Of a stretch of 64,000 nucleotides of DNA, positions 17,590 to 26,593 are shown piece by piece. Location: the NCBI RefSeq assembly GCF_000506985.1, contig NZ_KI650982.1, forward strand, positions 124,001 to 188,000, in the 5' to 3' direction. Below the pieces are notes generated by a model. That model was not told the DNA's origin, searched no databases, and worked only from the letters and a program-made list of their open reading frames with translations. The position numbers and the translations under genes are program-made. Numbering within the stretch: position 1 is the first letter of the stretch; every line of letters starts with the position of its first letter. The stretch is from Advenella kashmirensis W13003 (GTDB lineage: Bacteria; Pseudomonadota; Gammaproteobacteria; Burkholderiales; Burkholderiaceae_B).

Positions 17590-17828
17590 TTGGCGCACTC
17601 CTTGTACATGCGAATGACCGTACGCTGCCAGGCGCTGACCTCGGCGGGTTGCCAAGCAGGGTTAAATTCTGGCAGAGCTGGGCAATCGCGCATGACCGTG
17701 ACTGTTTTGGTTCGGGTCACTTTCTTGACCTTTTCCACTGGCACGGCAATGATCTTGTACCGGTCCACAGGCTCCGGAGTGCTACACCCGGCCAGAGCAA
17801 CCGCCAGAACGATAACAGCGGCCCTCAT
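17586..17828 (-). CDS. Small lipoprotein of the lysis cassette
   Basis: 80 aa with signal MRAAVIVLAVALAGC, a clear lipobox, then a mature part with a basic stretch (VEKVKKVTRTKTVTVMRDCP). Overlaps both neighbours as ATGA. It directly follows a gene for a one-helix anchored coiled-coil protein, the same pairing as Rz/Rz1, so it may be a second outer-membrane spanin-like partner. No family recognised. Confidence 0.6.
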   Translation of the reverse strand: MRAAVIVLAVALAGCSTPEPVDRYKIIAVPVEKVKKVTRTKTVTVMRDCPALPEFNPAWQPAEVSAWQRTVIRMYKECAK

Positions 17829-18118
17829 TTTTCAATCTCCTGCTGAATGGCGTTCTTTTGCTCGGTGAAGATATCATTAGCGCTTTTCGCCGCTTGATTT
17901 GCGGTATTTGCTGCCCGAATTGAGCGAAATGCAGCCGCCGAGCACATGGTGGTCACAGGCGTCATAGCCAAGGCGAAGCCGTCACGCAGGGCCTGTACAT
18001 CAGCTTCCTTTTCCGCTTTGAGCTGGGCGCGCAGCTTTTCCATTTCCCAAGATCGGGCGGCCATAGCCCCGATCCCCATGAACGCCACGCATAGTAGCGG
18101 TATCAGTAGTCGTCGCAT
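17825..18118 (-). CDS. Single-anchor coiled-coil protein, spanin-like
   Basis: 97 aa from the ATG at 18118 (MRRLLIPLLCVAFMGIGAMA); the longer frame to 18271 runs through a terminator and is unlikely. One N-terminal helix, then a charged helical region. First gene of the lysis cassette on -, overlapping the next lipoprotein gene by 4 bases. Possibly an inner-membrane spanin-like component or a tail-lysis accessory; no family recognised. Confidence 0.55.
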   Translation of the reverse strand: MRRLLIPLLCVAFMGIGAMAARSWEMEKLRAQLKAEKEADVQALRDGFALAMTPVTTMCSAAAFRSIRAANTANQAAKSANDIFTEQKNAIQQEIEK

Positions 18119-18130
18119 TGTCGCGGCTCC

Positions 18131-18158
18131 AAAAGAAAACCCCGACCGAAGCCGGGGT
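18131..18158 (-). terminator. Rho-independent terminator between tail and lysis genes
   Basis: A hairpin (18139-18144 with 18153-18158) followed on the - strand by a T-rich run. It would stop late transcription coming from the tail fibre gene just before the lysis cassette unless antitermination reads through. Confidence 0.6.
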
Positions 18159-18179
18159 AGTGGTATGTATAATAGGTCT

Positions 18180-18252
18180 GCAAGTAATTTCCTCCCTATG
18201 CAGACGTTACTTGCCGCCCCGCGCTTCCGATCAGTTGACGTGGGGCGTTTTT
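18180..18252 (+). ncRNA. Candidate small RNA unit 1
   Basis: On the strand opposite to the genes on both sides. TATAAT at 18168-18173 is followed by a stem (18176-18182 with 18199-18205) whose loop holds a CCTCC run complementary to Shine-Dalgarno sequences. An interleaved second pairing (18181-18187 with 18207-18213) would allow a pseudoknot. It ends in a GC-rich hairpin (18215-18220 with 18242-18247) and five Ts. No coding frame accounts for it. No good -35 seen. Confidence 0.4.
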
Positions 18253-18267
18253 GTATATAATTGCCGG

Positions 18268-18338
18268 GCAATCGATCGCGCAGCTGTCAGAGGGTGCGCA
18301 ATCAGTTGCCGCCCCGGTCCATCCTTCGGGGCGTTTTT
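18268..18338 (+). ncRNA. Candidate small RNA unit 2
   Basis: Second copy of the same layout: TATAAT at 18256-18261, a GCGCA/TGCGC stem, a linker with the same TTGC sequence as unit 1, then a 7-bp GC-rich terminator stem (18310-18316 with 18327-18333) and five Ts. This terminator is the strongest of the three and is oriented for + transcription, although no + gene precedes it. Confidence 0.4.
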
Positions 18339-18388
18339 ATTGGTTGTAGGGTTTCTCCCAATATTGACAGCTTCTATATACTCAAGTG

Positions 18389-18470
18389 GCGCAGTACAAA
18401 AGCCAATCCTATCTCTTGGGCTGCGCCGCTTCGCCCGGGCCGTGATTTGTCCGGGCGGGGTGTTTTACTT
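18389..18470 (+). ncRNA. Candidate small RNA unit 3
   Basis: Third unit: TATACT at 18377-18382, a 7-bp GGCGCAG/CTGCGCC stem with a 26-base pyrimidine-rich loop, then a 7-bp terminator-like stem (18432-18438 with 18451-18457) and a T-rich end. More diverged than units 1 and 2. The end abuts the tail fibre stop at 18473 on the other strand. Confidence 0.35.
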
Positions 18471-18472
18471 CC

Positions 18473-21400
18473 TCATACAGTGATGTAGTCATCACCACTG
18501 ACGACCATCGTATGCGCCGATTCACCTGCAACTGAATGACTCAATACTGAGTCGAACGTCGCGGAAGTGATATCCGAGCCTATCGCGTACCCGCCCTTGA
18601 ATTCGTAAGACGGGTTTTCGTCGTTCAGCACTGTCGGTGTGGTTCCGTTGACGACAACCCCTGCATATACCTTACTATTGCCCTCAGTGCTTGAACCTCG
18701 GAACCTCGGTTCCGCAGATGCAAAATTCTTCGTACCCACCGCAGAATCCATCCACAAAGCAGCCTGACCGTTAGCTCCTTTCAAAATCATCGCCCAAGCG
18801 TTCGGATACGCAGAGGATGCGCCGCTGGTGTCATTGACGCTATACGCCTTGCGAGTCGCGATTTGGCTATCGAGTATCAAAACGGTGTCGTTAAAGCCGG
18901 AACCCACCATTTGCAAGCCATAGTCGCGATACACATTGACGTCTTCCAGTTTCACGATCTTGCCATGCACCCGCGCACCACCAGCTACGAAGTCCACCTT
19001 AAAGTTTTGTCTAAGCACGTATCGGCTTACCGTGATCGTGTTCCGGGCCATCAACTCATTGCTGATCAACGCGGTGACGGATGTCGCATAGCCCGACACC
19101 GCACCATCGGGTAGGGAAGCGCCATCTACGAGGAGCTTATAAAGCACGTTGCGGGCCGTTTTGTCGCCTGAGGCCGAATTGGTAGAGCCATGATTGCCAC
19201 CAGTGAACCAAAAGAAATTGCCGTCATGCTGGCCGTCGCCATCGTTTACCGCCTCGATCACCATAGGCGGCAAGTAATCTGATAGCGTGTTGTTGATCTG
19301 TGTCCAGGTAGCTGTCTCAATGTCACCGAGGGGTGCGGTGTCAGCCCCATAGAAATTCGGCAACTCATTGAAATTATTGATACCAAACCGGTACCGGTAC
19401 ATCTTGTCGGTGTCTTTCCACGCTACGGTGAGGGCGCCGTTAGCGTCTTTTGTATAGAAGACGTTGTTTGGCATACGCATAGCAGTTGGTACAGGTATTT
19501 TTGAATCAGTGTATTCATTCGCGGATACCAGCGTTGCAGCGTCTTTCGCGTCAACCTGTGCGACTGTAGGATATTCTTCAGTTGGCTTATACGAGTAATT
19601 GGCTGGGTCAATAATCCATGAATATCCTGAACTGCCAGTGCCATTCATGGCAATGTGTGAGAACGCGCTCGCAGCAGGAAGCTTGCTTGTGTCAAGGGTG
19701 ATAATGAATTTCAGGCCAGCAACGACATCGGATTCTATCACGACGGTTTGGACACCACTGCGCGGAATCGTAGGAACTGGCGTTGTGTTAGAGAGAAGCT
19801 TGATAACATCCAGCCCTGTTGGGCTTGTTGTTTCATAGTTTTCCGCATCATACTCGACAATCTGCCAGGCATCAGGGTATGGATTTGAAGAGAAAATACC
19901 TGCTGTAGAGCCATTACGGAAATACCGGATACCGTAATACTTTCCTGGGCGGTCCCCAATCACCTTGATCGAGAGAATTGCATCGCTCAGGAAGGTGTTG
20001 GCACCGCTCACGATGCTGTTTCGAGCAATAATCTTGTTGGGAAAGGCCGCTCCCTGATTTCTCAAAAGTGACCCCAGAGCTTTAACCGCTAAATCAGCTG
20101 AATCAGCATAAGCGTTTGCTTCCTGGATATCCGCCTCTGTTGCCTGTTTGATCCACTCTCCCCATATATCCTGATACAAGGTTCTTTTATATGACCTATT
20201 CGCGCTTGTTCTAACAAAAGGGGTGTACTCCTGGTATACGTAAGAAGATGCCCCCACGCCCGACGAAGAACCCACATTCACCTTTAAAATTCCTGGCTGA
20301 TTTACGGGTGAATTTATTAATGTATTTGCCACAGCGGCTACGTTTGTAAAATATGTGCCAGATGTCTTGTATTCATTAAAATCTGCATTTTCCAGAATAA
20401 CTTTTGGTATAACAAAAGATTCAATAGCGGTAACCCGAGAGTCTACCGCCGGGATACCCGATGTCTTTTCATCGGTATATGTTTTTGAGTCCGCCAGCGT
20501 TGTCGCATCAGCCGAGGTGTAGTCAGCGCGGATATCTATCTCTCTGGCATCTGTATAAGAGTTTGCCGAACTTAGGGCGGCAGCGTCGGCTGCGTTAAAA
20601 TCATCCCTGATTGATGTTTCTCGTGCGTCGGTGTAAGAATTCGAGCTGATAACCGCCTGAGAATCACCGCTAGAAACATCTACGGTAGTCGCGTCTTTGA
20701 TCCAGATGCTCCAAGAATCAAGGTACAGCGTACGCCGGTAGCTGCTGTTGCCGGTGTAGGATGTGACGGTTTGATAAACAAAAGAGGATTCTTCCACCCC
20801 CGCAGGGTCTGCAACGTCCACTTTAACAATACATGCCACGCTGATAGGACAGTTAAGCCAAGTCGCAACCGTGGCGTTTGAATTTGAGTAGTAAACACCA
20901 GCGGTCTTTATGTTGTTTAAATCTGTTGCCGTTGGCAAGGCTTGCGGAATTACAAACGGCTCTATAACTCCTAAAGCTTCGTCTGTGTATTGCTTGGCGG
21001 CATTCAGATTTGCAGCATCAGCAGTCGCCGTATCAGACCTGATAGCTGTCTCGCGGGTTGCCGTGTATTGGTTTGCAGAACCAAGCGTAGCTGCGTCACC
21101 AGCCGCCATGTCTGTTCTGACAACAGAGTCCTTGCCGTCCGTGTAAGACTTAGAGGAAGAAAGTGTCGCGGCGTCTGCCACAGCATAATCCGTTCTGATC
21201 GACGCCTCTCTTGAAGCTGTATACTGATTTGCCGCAGCAAGGGTGTCGCCTTCTCCGGCCGCCATATCGTCCCTTATAGCGGCCTCACGTTCATCCGTAT
21301 ACTGTTTAGCGCTAGACAGTGTAGCGGTAGCAGAGCTGGTCACATCAGAAATCGTTGCATCCTTAATCCACGCTGACCAGTTATTGTTATACAAGGCGCG

Positions 21401-22285
21401 CCGGTAGCTGCTGTTGCCGGTATAACTTGTAATTGTCTGGTAAACAAACGTCGATTCATCACTACCTGTTATGCTCCCAACATGGACCTCAATTACGCAT
21501 GCAACGCTGATAGGACAATTCAGCCATGTTGCTACAGTGGAACTTGACCGAGAGTAGTAAGTTCCAGCGGTCTTGATGTTATTTAAATCGGTATTGCTCG
21601 GCAGAGCCTGCGGAAGAACAAAAGGCTCGATAACTGCCACGCGCTCGTCAGTGTAGTTTTTCGCGGATTCAAGCGTAGTGGTAGCGGTCGCGGTCACATC
21701 AGTGATGGAAGCGTCTTTAAGCCACTCCCCCCAGACTCCGTTATACAGAGTCCGTCGGTAGCTGGAGTTGCCGGTGTAGCTGGTGATCGTCTGATAAACA
21801 AAAGACGTTTCATCGGTCCCTGATGGATCGCCGACCGTAACGTCAACGACGCACGCAACAGAGATCGGGCAATTCAACCAGGACGCCACAACCGAATTTG
21901 AATTTGAGTAATAGACTCCGGCTGTTTTTATATTGTTCAGATCGGTACTGCTTGGTAGCGCCTGAGGAATGACGAATCGACCAAACTTGTCAAGCGGATC
22001 ATCCGTTTTCACCCACGCGCCATCCCACAAATACAGACCTTTATCCGGACCTTCAGTGACGCGCGACATTGCATGAGCACCATCCGGAGTAATTGCCAGC
22101 AATTCGGGCAACGTCGTGACGCCGATCGATTGGCTCGATGTAACCTCCAGCATCGCGCCGTAAAGGGTCTTTTTGGTCAGGCCGTTAATATCCACAAACG
22201 TCTGATTTGTAGAGTTTGTGAATTCGTTCGTTTTCTGCAGGTTGATAGCAGCCCGGTCAAAGTCCGCAGGAGTTGGGATCGCCAT
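18473..22285 (-). CDS. Phage tail fibre with repeated pyocin-knob-like domains
   Basis: 1270-aa receptor-binding fibre. Four knob-like repeats (about residues 109-190, 222-312, 442-532, 624-715) each run from LNNIKTAG(V/T)YY through WLNCPISVAC to SYTGNSSYRR and end WxxWIKDA; the fourth is diverged. Between them are runs of a repeated SANQYTxxREAxIRxD unit likely to form a coiled coil. The C-terminal ~550 residues are unique and probably carry the receptor-binding tip. AAGAGA precedes the ATG. It lies downstream of the J-like gene, separated by a terminator. DNA identity between knobs is high enough to allow recombination. Confidence 0.85.
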   Translation of the reverse strand: MAIPTPADFDRAAINLQKTNEFTNSTNQTFVDINGLTKKTLYGAMLEVTSSQSIGVTTLPELLAITPDGAHAMSRVTEGPDKGLYLWDGAWVKTDDPLDKFGRFVIPQALPSSTDLNNIKTAGVYYSNSNSVVASWLNCPISVACVVDVTVGDPSGTDETSFVYQTITSYTGNSSYRRTLYNGVWGEWLKDASITDVTATATTTLESAKNYTDERVAVIEPFVLPQALPSNTDLNNIKTAGTYYSRSSSTVATWLNCPISVACVIEVHVGSITGSDESTFVYQTITSYTGNSSYRRALYNNNWSAWIKDATISDVTSSATATLSSAKQYTDEREAAIRDDMAAGEGDTLAAANQYTASREASIRTDYAVADAATLSSSKSYTDGKDSVVRTDMAAGDAATLGSANQYTATRETAIRSDTATADAANLNAAKQYTDEALGVIEPFVIPQALPTATDLNNIKTAGVYYSNSNATVATWLNCPISVACIVKVDVADPAGVEESSFVYQTVTSYTGNSSYRRTLYLDSWSIWIKDATTVDVSSGDSQAVISSNSYTDARETSIRDDFNAADAAALSSANSYTDAREIDIRADYTSADATTLADSKTYTDEKTSGIPAVDSRVTAIESFVIPKVILENADFNEYKTSGTYFTNVAAVANTLINSPVNQPGILKVNVGSSSGVGASSYVYQEYTPFVRTSANRSYKRTLYQDIWGEWIKQATEADIQEANAYADSADLAVKALGSLLRNQGAAFPNKIIARNSIVSGANTFLSDAILSIKVIGDRPGKYYGIRYFRNGSTAGIFSSNPYPDAWQIVEYDAENYETTSPTGLDVIKLLSNTTPVPTIPRSGVQTVVIESDVVAGLKFIITLDTSKLPAASAFSHIAMNGTGSSGYSWIIDPANYSYKPTEEYPTVAQVDAKDAATLVSANEYTDSKIPVPTAMRMPNNVFYTKDANGALTVAWKDTDKMYRYRFGINNFNELPNFYGADTAPLGDIETATWTQINNTLSDYLPPMVIEAVNDGDGQHDGNFFWFTGGNHGSTNSASGDKTARNVLYKLLVDGASLPDGAVSGYATSVTALISNELMARNTITVSRYVLRQNFKVDFVAGGARVHGKIVKLEDVNVYRDYGLQMVGSGFNDTVLILDSQIATRKAYSVNDTSGASSAYPNAWAMILKGANGQAALWMDSAVGTKNFASAEPRFRGSSTEGNSKVYAGVVVNGTTPTVLNDENPSYEFKGGYAIGSDITSATFDSVLSHSVAGESAHTMVVSGDDYITV

Positions 22286-22297
22286 GTCTCTTTTCCA

Positions 22298-22323
22298 TAA
22301 AAAAAGGCCACCCGTAGGTGACC
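22298..22323 (-). terminator. Terminator after the tail-tip gene
   Basis: Stem (22306-22312 with 22317-22323, one mismatch) followed by a run of seven Ts on -, placed between the J-like gene stop and the fibre start. It should lower or condition fibre expression. Confidence 0.65.
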
Positions 22324-22341
22324 TGTTGTGTTACCGTGTGA

Positions 22342-25176
22342 TCAGTTAATGACCGTTTCTTTTGCCGGTATAGGCTGAGTATCCGCTTCGTAGTAGGCAT
22401 CGGAATAATTGATTCCAGTAACCTTCACGTACTTCTTATCCTTCATGTCCAGATCGGTGATGAGATATGCCATCGCCGCCCTGCGTCCCTCTGGTGCAAA
22501 GCTGAAAATTGTTCGGATGCCCTGATCCGAGCCATATTCTGTGACCGGGTTCTCTGACGGCAGATTCTGCAAAACGACATGTTCAGCGTCTGCGCCCGGC
22601 GTGACCGGGATTGAATCAAGTGAGCCGTCGCGCTTCATCAGGACAATGCTGTGATCCTCGCCAGGGGTGAATTCCGCCGGCTGGCTTAGTCTCAGCGTCA
22701 GCGCCCCGTCCCATCCCACCACATCCCCATCAAAGGACTTAAATCGCGTGTTGTCCACGACATCAATGCGCTTATTTGGCAGCAATGCCCGACCATCCAG
22801 GGTGACGCCCGTCTCTACCCTCACCCGCTGGCCCATCAGCTTCTTGTACTCCCGATTGGCCCGCAGCCAGGCCTGCGCGAATGACCGGATACCTGGTATC
22901 TCGAACCGCTTCAGGCGTGTGTAATTGCCATCTGTAGGCAAGATGATGGTTTCCGTCTGGTTACTGTCCGGGTCCGTGTATAAGAACTCCACCCCGTCGT
23001 ATTCACCGTCGTTGGCGAACGTACGGGTGATCGTCTCCGATTTGGGCTGTTTGTTCCGGTGCGTGAACATGGCTACGGACCGATCTTGCCGAAGGTCCGG
23101 CGCCAGCCTGATCTGGGTCGGCTGCCGGTACGCCACGCAGAAAGCAGCATTGGCGATCATCGAAATGGTGTCTTCCAGGGACAAATTGTCCGAGTCGAGC
23201 GTGTAGTTGAACTGTCCCATCTCCCAGTGCGTCTGGTTTAACTGATACTGGACGCCGTAAATCTGTGCCATGTCCACGTCGTCCACAGACCGATTGCCGA
23301 TCTTGGGGTCCAACATCACGGCGCCGATAATGTCCACGATCTGGCTTGTTTTATGGATCGTGCCGGAAACATGCCGACCTTCCGCATCAAACGCACCCGA
23401 GAACACCGAACCATTGAATGTCGGAATCAGGCGGCTTGCCAAACAGTTCAGTTGACGGGTTCGTGCCGATGTTGCCCGGGCGGTCGGATACGTCACCGTG
23501 TGGATCGTCGTCTTGTTGCCGAAATGGGCCTTTGCAACCGGAGTCACCGCATAAAGGTCCGTCCATTTGATCTCATCCATGACCGTGCCTTCATAGCCAT
23601 AGTCATAGTCAGTCAGGCGGCGCATGCGCACTCGAATTGGCCCCGTCCATCCTGTGACGTGCTCCAGCGTCGTGGCACGCTCATCTGTGACCGATCCGGA
23701 GACAGACCCCCATACCTGAATAATCGGGCCCTGGGGGTTGAAATTGGCATCAAGCTGCTGCCATTCGAGATGAAATTCCACTGTCGCCACTGAATAACCA
23801 CCATCGAATTTGTACATCCCGTTGTTGGCCACAACATTTACCCAGACCTCGGTTCGATCCTTTTGAGGCAAAGTCACCCAATCTGTAAACTGGCTTCGTC
23901 CGTTGATCTGGAGTCGGCCGGTCGGAGCTGACCCGCCGTTATTCAGATACGCAGGGAAAGTCGAGGTTGTCAGGCGAATCTGCTTATCGCCCACTTCCGC
24001 TACTTCATACGTCCCGTCGAAAGAGTAGGTCTGCACCGCGCGCGACACAGTACCGTTTGCCGCGTCAGGTGCGCTCGGCGATATGGATTCCGCCACGCCG
24101 ATCGAGTTCAGACTGACAAAATCCACCGTATAGGTTCCATTCAAAAAGTCAGTTGGCGCAAAGCCGGTAACTTGAATCGTGTCACCAACAGCCAGGCCGT
24201 AGTTCGTAATATTTCCGAACCCCGAAGTACGGGAGAACAACCCTGTCGTCGCGTCATAATTGACTTGATCGTAAGACCGGGCCGGACGGGTGAACGACGA
24301 GTTTGAAACCGTGATAGTGTCGCCAATGTCAATCACTGAATTGAAATTTGGCCGCGCTGGTGAACCCTGGGAAATATAGTCCCCGCCAGGGTTTGCGGCG
24401 AACCCATACTCTTGCACTGAATTTGGCAATTGCACCTGGTTCCATGCCTTGAGCGTCATGCCGTCGATCTCGACAGCCCTGTCCACCGTTAGGATCGGGT
24501 CAATGATGGCGTCGCCGATTTGCGTCACCGGCGCGTCACCGCTATTCGGAGAGGTGAACGGCTTGTATATTGCCGCGCTGGCGCCGTCGATCCCAGAGAC
24601 AAGCGTATCTGCATCCTTGATGTCGTTCAGCTCGTAATAACCTCGCCCGACGCAGTAATACCCAAACTCCACCCGCCGGTGCTTGATGTACTTGTTGTAA
24701 GTCGGCATCATCAAGGATGGAACAGACAGAACCGTGCCAAAGATATCTTCGACCCGCTCCATGTACCGGACCTTGTTTTCCCGGTCGGCCAGCTTGTTGT
24801 TGTCCGAGGATTGGGTGCGGTTTACGTTACCGGGCTGACGTGGAGGCGGGAACAGGATCGCAGAGACGACCGTGAGGGCGACGGCGACCGCGATATTGAT
24901 CAGAATCGCGCCAACAGTGGTAGCCGGGTCCCCGGGATTCTGGAACACCACATAAATCGGCCCATTTTCCTCACGCAACTGCGCCAGCCGCTCGTCCGGA
25001 CTGCCCGTATGCAGAATTTCATTGCCGGCAGCTGCTGTGTCCCGGAAAAACTGAATCGATCCAACAATAGGCCGATCCGCATAGTACGTTCGCACCCAAT
25101 CGTACAGACTGTCCGCCCGAAAATCCTTCGCCGCCGTGCCAGCCAGCGGATGATCATAGAACCGGATTAGGGTCAT
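22342..25176 (-). CDS. Tail tip / host specificity protein (lambda J-like)
   Basis: 944 aa. N-terminal domain begins MTLIRFYDHPLAGTAAKDFR; a hydrophobic segment (ILINIAVAVALTVVSAILF, about 90-110) is typical of J-like proteins of this group and precedes FPPPRQPGNVNRTQ. The middle part carries the baseplate-hub-like domains of siphophage tail-tip proteins. It assembles at the distal end of the tail tube and anchors the fibre. It overlaps the peptidase gene upstream by 4 bases. Shorter than lambda J because fibre functions reside in the separate downstream gene. Confidence 0.85.
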   Translation of the reverse strand: MTLIRFYDHPLAGTAAKDFRADSLYDWVRTYYADRPIVGSIQFFRDTAAAGNEILHTGSPDERLAQLREENGPIYVVFQNPGDPATTVGAILINIAVAVALTVVSAILFPPPRQPGNVNRTQSSDNNKLADRENKVRYMERVEDIFGTVLSVPSLMMPTYNKYIKHRRVEFGYYCVGRGYYELNDIKDADTLVSGIDGASAAIYKPFTSPNSGDAPVTQIGDAIIDPILTVDRAVEIDGMTLKAWNQVQLPNSVQEYGFAANPGGDYISQGSPARPNFNSVIDIGDTITVSNSSFTRPARSYDQVNYDATTGLFSRTSGFGNITNYGLAVGDTIQVTGFAPTDFLNGTYTVDFVSLNSIGVAESISPSAPDAANGTVSRAVQTYSFDGTYEVAEVGDKQIRLTTSTFPAYLNNGGSAPTGRLQINGRSQFTDWVTLPQKDRTEVWVNVVANNGMYKFDGGYSVATVEFHLEWQQLDANFNPQGPIIQVWGSVSGSVTDERATTLEHVTGWTGPIRVRMRRLTDYDYGYEGTVMDEIKWTDLYAVTPVAKAHFGNKTTIHTVTYPTARATSARTRQLNCLASRLIPTFNGSVFSGAFDAEGRHVSGTIHKTSQIVDIIGAVMLDPKIGNRSVDDVDMAQIYGVQYQLNQTHWEMGQFNYTLDSDNLSLEDTISMIANAAFCVAYRQPTQIRLAPDLRQDRSVAMFTHRNKQPKSETITRTFANDGEYDGVEFLYTDPDSNQTETIILPTDGNYTRLKRFEIPGIRSFAQAWLRANREYKKLMGQRVRVETGVTLDGRALLPNKRIDVVDNTRFKSFDGDVVGWDGALTLRLSQPAEFTPGEDHSIVLMKRDGSLDSIPVTPGADAEHVVLQNLPSENPVTEYGSDQGIRTIFSFAPEGRRAAMAYLITDLDMKDKKYVKVTGINYSDAYYEADTQPIPAKETVIN

Positions 25177-25541
25177 GCCTTACTCCAGAACTCGATCAGT
25201 GGGTATATGTCTTTGAGGGATGCCATGTCCTGGTAGACAACGCCTTCAGGCAATGCATGCAGAACGTGGCCATCCAAAAAGATGCCGCAGTGATGGATGC
25301 CGAGCTTGTGCGATTTGCCCATCAGGACGATGCACATATTTACTGGTTCCGGTATCTGCATGAATCCATTGTTTGATTTCTGCAGGGCAAATCGGAACGC
25401 ATTCGCTATATCCCGGATAGAATCGGTTACTGTTCTGAAATCCTGAACACCCTGCCCCAGTTCCCGCGTATACACGTCGGCGACCATGTTCCAACACGGG
25501 GGATTCGGATAGTTTTGCTCTTGGTAGTACTTGACATCCAT
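25173..25541 (-). CDS. NlpC/P60-like tail assembly peptidase (lambda K-like)
   Basis: 122 aa from the ATG at 25541. NlpC/P60 papain-like fold with the Cys in NPPCWNMVADVY, a His in HHCGIFLDGHVLHALP, and a downstream acidic residue. In siphophages this enzyme sits at the tail tip and may cut peptidoglycan during entry. Gene order DUF1833 - peptidase - J is conserved in related phages. A longer start at 25565 lies inside a terminator and is less likely. Confidence 0.8.
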   Translation of the reverse strand: MDVKYYQEQNYPNPPCWNMVADVYTRELGQGVQDFRTVTDSIRDIANAFRFALQKSNNGFMQIPEPVNMCIVLMGKSHKLGIHHCGIFLDGHVLHALPEGVVYQDMASLKDIYPLIEFWSKA

Positions 25542-25553
25542 CACGGCCGTCCA

Positions 25554-25576
25554 TAAAAAAAGCACCCGAAGGTGCT
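25554..25576 (-). terminator. Terminator hairpin before the tail peptidase gene
   Basis: A 6-bp stem (25561-25566 with 25571-25576) and GAA-type loop, followed by seven Ts on -, between the DUF1833 stop and the peptidase start. Like the other terminators inside the late operon it would need readthrough by an antiterminated polymerase. Confidence 0.65.
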
Positions 25577-25596
25577 GGTATGTTTTTTATCAATGC

Positions 25597-26103
25597 TCAC
25601 TGGAACCCCCGAAGCATCGGTATTTCTCTCGGGCTGTACACCTCACCAGTGCGCAGCAGGTTGTATCTCGGGGACACGGCGTTAACGTTTGCCGCCCCTT
25701 TTACATAGGTCAGTGATTCAGCCTGGAGCCTCGCCAATCCCGTCGGCGCGTCCAGGACTGGGTACAGGAACGATCGGTACACAATCACAATCCGTTCTTT
25801 CGTGGTAAGCGGTATGCTATCCAACTCCTCTCGGAGTTCATCCTGAGAATCCACTACATCCACCGCGATCCTGAATAACTGATCCAGGTTCGAATTTGTG
25901 CCGTTTTGCTCAATTTGGAAATTCACCGACCTGTGTTCCATCAGCGTGCCTTCCACATCAAGCCATCCAACCCCAGGCTGATTCCAGAACCGGAACACTT
26001 TCGACAGGTCAGAATGCGCGATTGCAAGCGTATAGATCGGGTACTCGTCAGGCGGGTTGCTCGCCCAATACCGCTTCATGCGGTCGTCAATATCAAGGGC
26101 CAC
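25597..26103 (-). CDS. Minor tail protein, DUF1833 family
   Basis: 168 aa; the block WASNPPDEYPIYTLAIAHSDLSKVFRFWN is characteristic of the DUF1833 phage family, found between tail genes and the NlpC/P60 gene. Probably part of the tail-tip complex (lambda L/M position). It overlaps the upstream tail gene by 11 bases. No enzymatic motif. Confidence 0.75.
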   Translation of the reverse strand: MALDIDDRMKRYWASNPPDEYPIYTLAIAHSDLSKVFRFWNQPGVGWLDVEGTLMEHRSVNFQIEQNGTNSNLDQLFRIAVDVVDSQDELREELDSIPLTTKERIVIVYRSFLYPVLDAPTGLARLQAESLTYVKGAANVNAVSPRYNLLRTGEVYSPREIPMLRGFQ

Positions 26104-26593
26104 TGATCACCCCCAGAACGTTGACATCGTGGTTGATGTATTTGTCGAGGCCGGCAAAGAGTGCGCCATAATTACTCAGGCCGTCATTCCACAGATCAAT
26201 CTCAGCCTGCGCGTCCTCTATCGAGCGTTTATAGGCCGATGGCTGGACATTCACCGTAAACGTCACAAATGAATGCTGCTGGTTTCGAACCATCGAATAT
26301 GACTTGACCACCATGAAACACGTGTGCAGCTCTGCGCCATCACCAGAATCGATCATCATATCGAATGGCTTACTGCCCTTCTTAATGATACGGTGGTAAA
26401 ACAGTGTCCAAATATGGTATTTCTCCGGCGTCAGTGGAAGCGTCACTGTAAATGGCTGCACACCACCATCATATTCAAGTGCGGTGCGCGGTGATCCGCC
26501 CTCCACCGGCGTTTCCATCACACCACCTATGTCGCCGCCCGAGTACGCACTGATAAGTGGGCACATGCCACGCGGAATCTGCGGATTTGCCAT
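26093..26593 (-). CDS. Minor tail protein
   Basis: 166 aa, beta-rich, no signal peptide. It lies immediately downstream of the tape measure (1-base overlap) and upstream of DUF1833, the lambda M position, so a distal tail protein or adaptor is likely. Contains YDGGVQPFTVTLPLTPEKYHIW, as in several phage minor tail proteins. Function assigned by synteny. Confidence 0.65.
   Translation of the reverse strand: MANPQIPRGMCPLISAYSGGDIGGVMETPVEGGSPRTALEYDGGVQPFTVTLPLTPEKYHIWTLFYHRIIKKGSKPFDMMIDSGDGAELHTCFMVVKSYSMVRNQQHSFVTFTVNVQPSAYKRSIEDAQAEIDLWNDGLSNYGALFAGLDKYINHDVNVLGVISGP

Noticed and set aside
18473-22285. The tail fibre as a DGR target
   Set aside because: Its repeats differ at all codon positions and its C-terminus has no copy elsewhere in the window, so no VR/TR signature.
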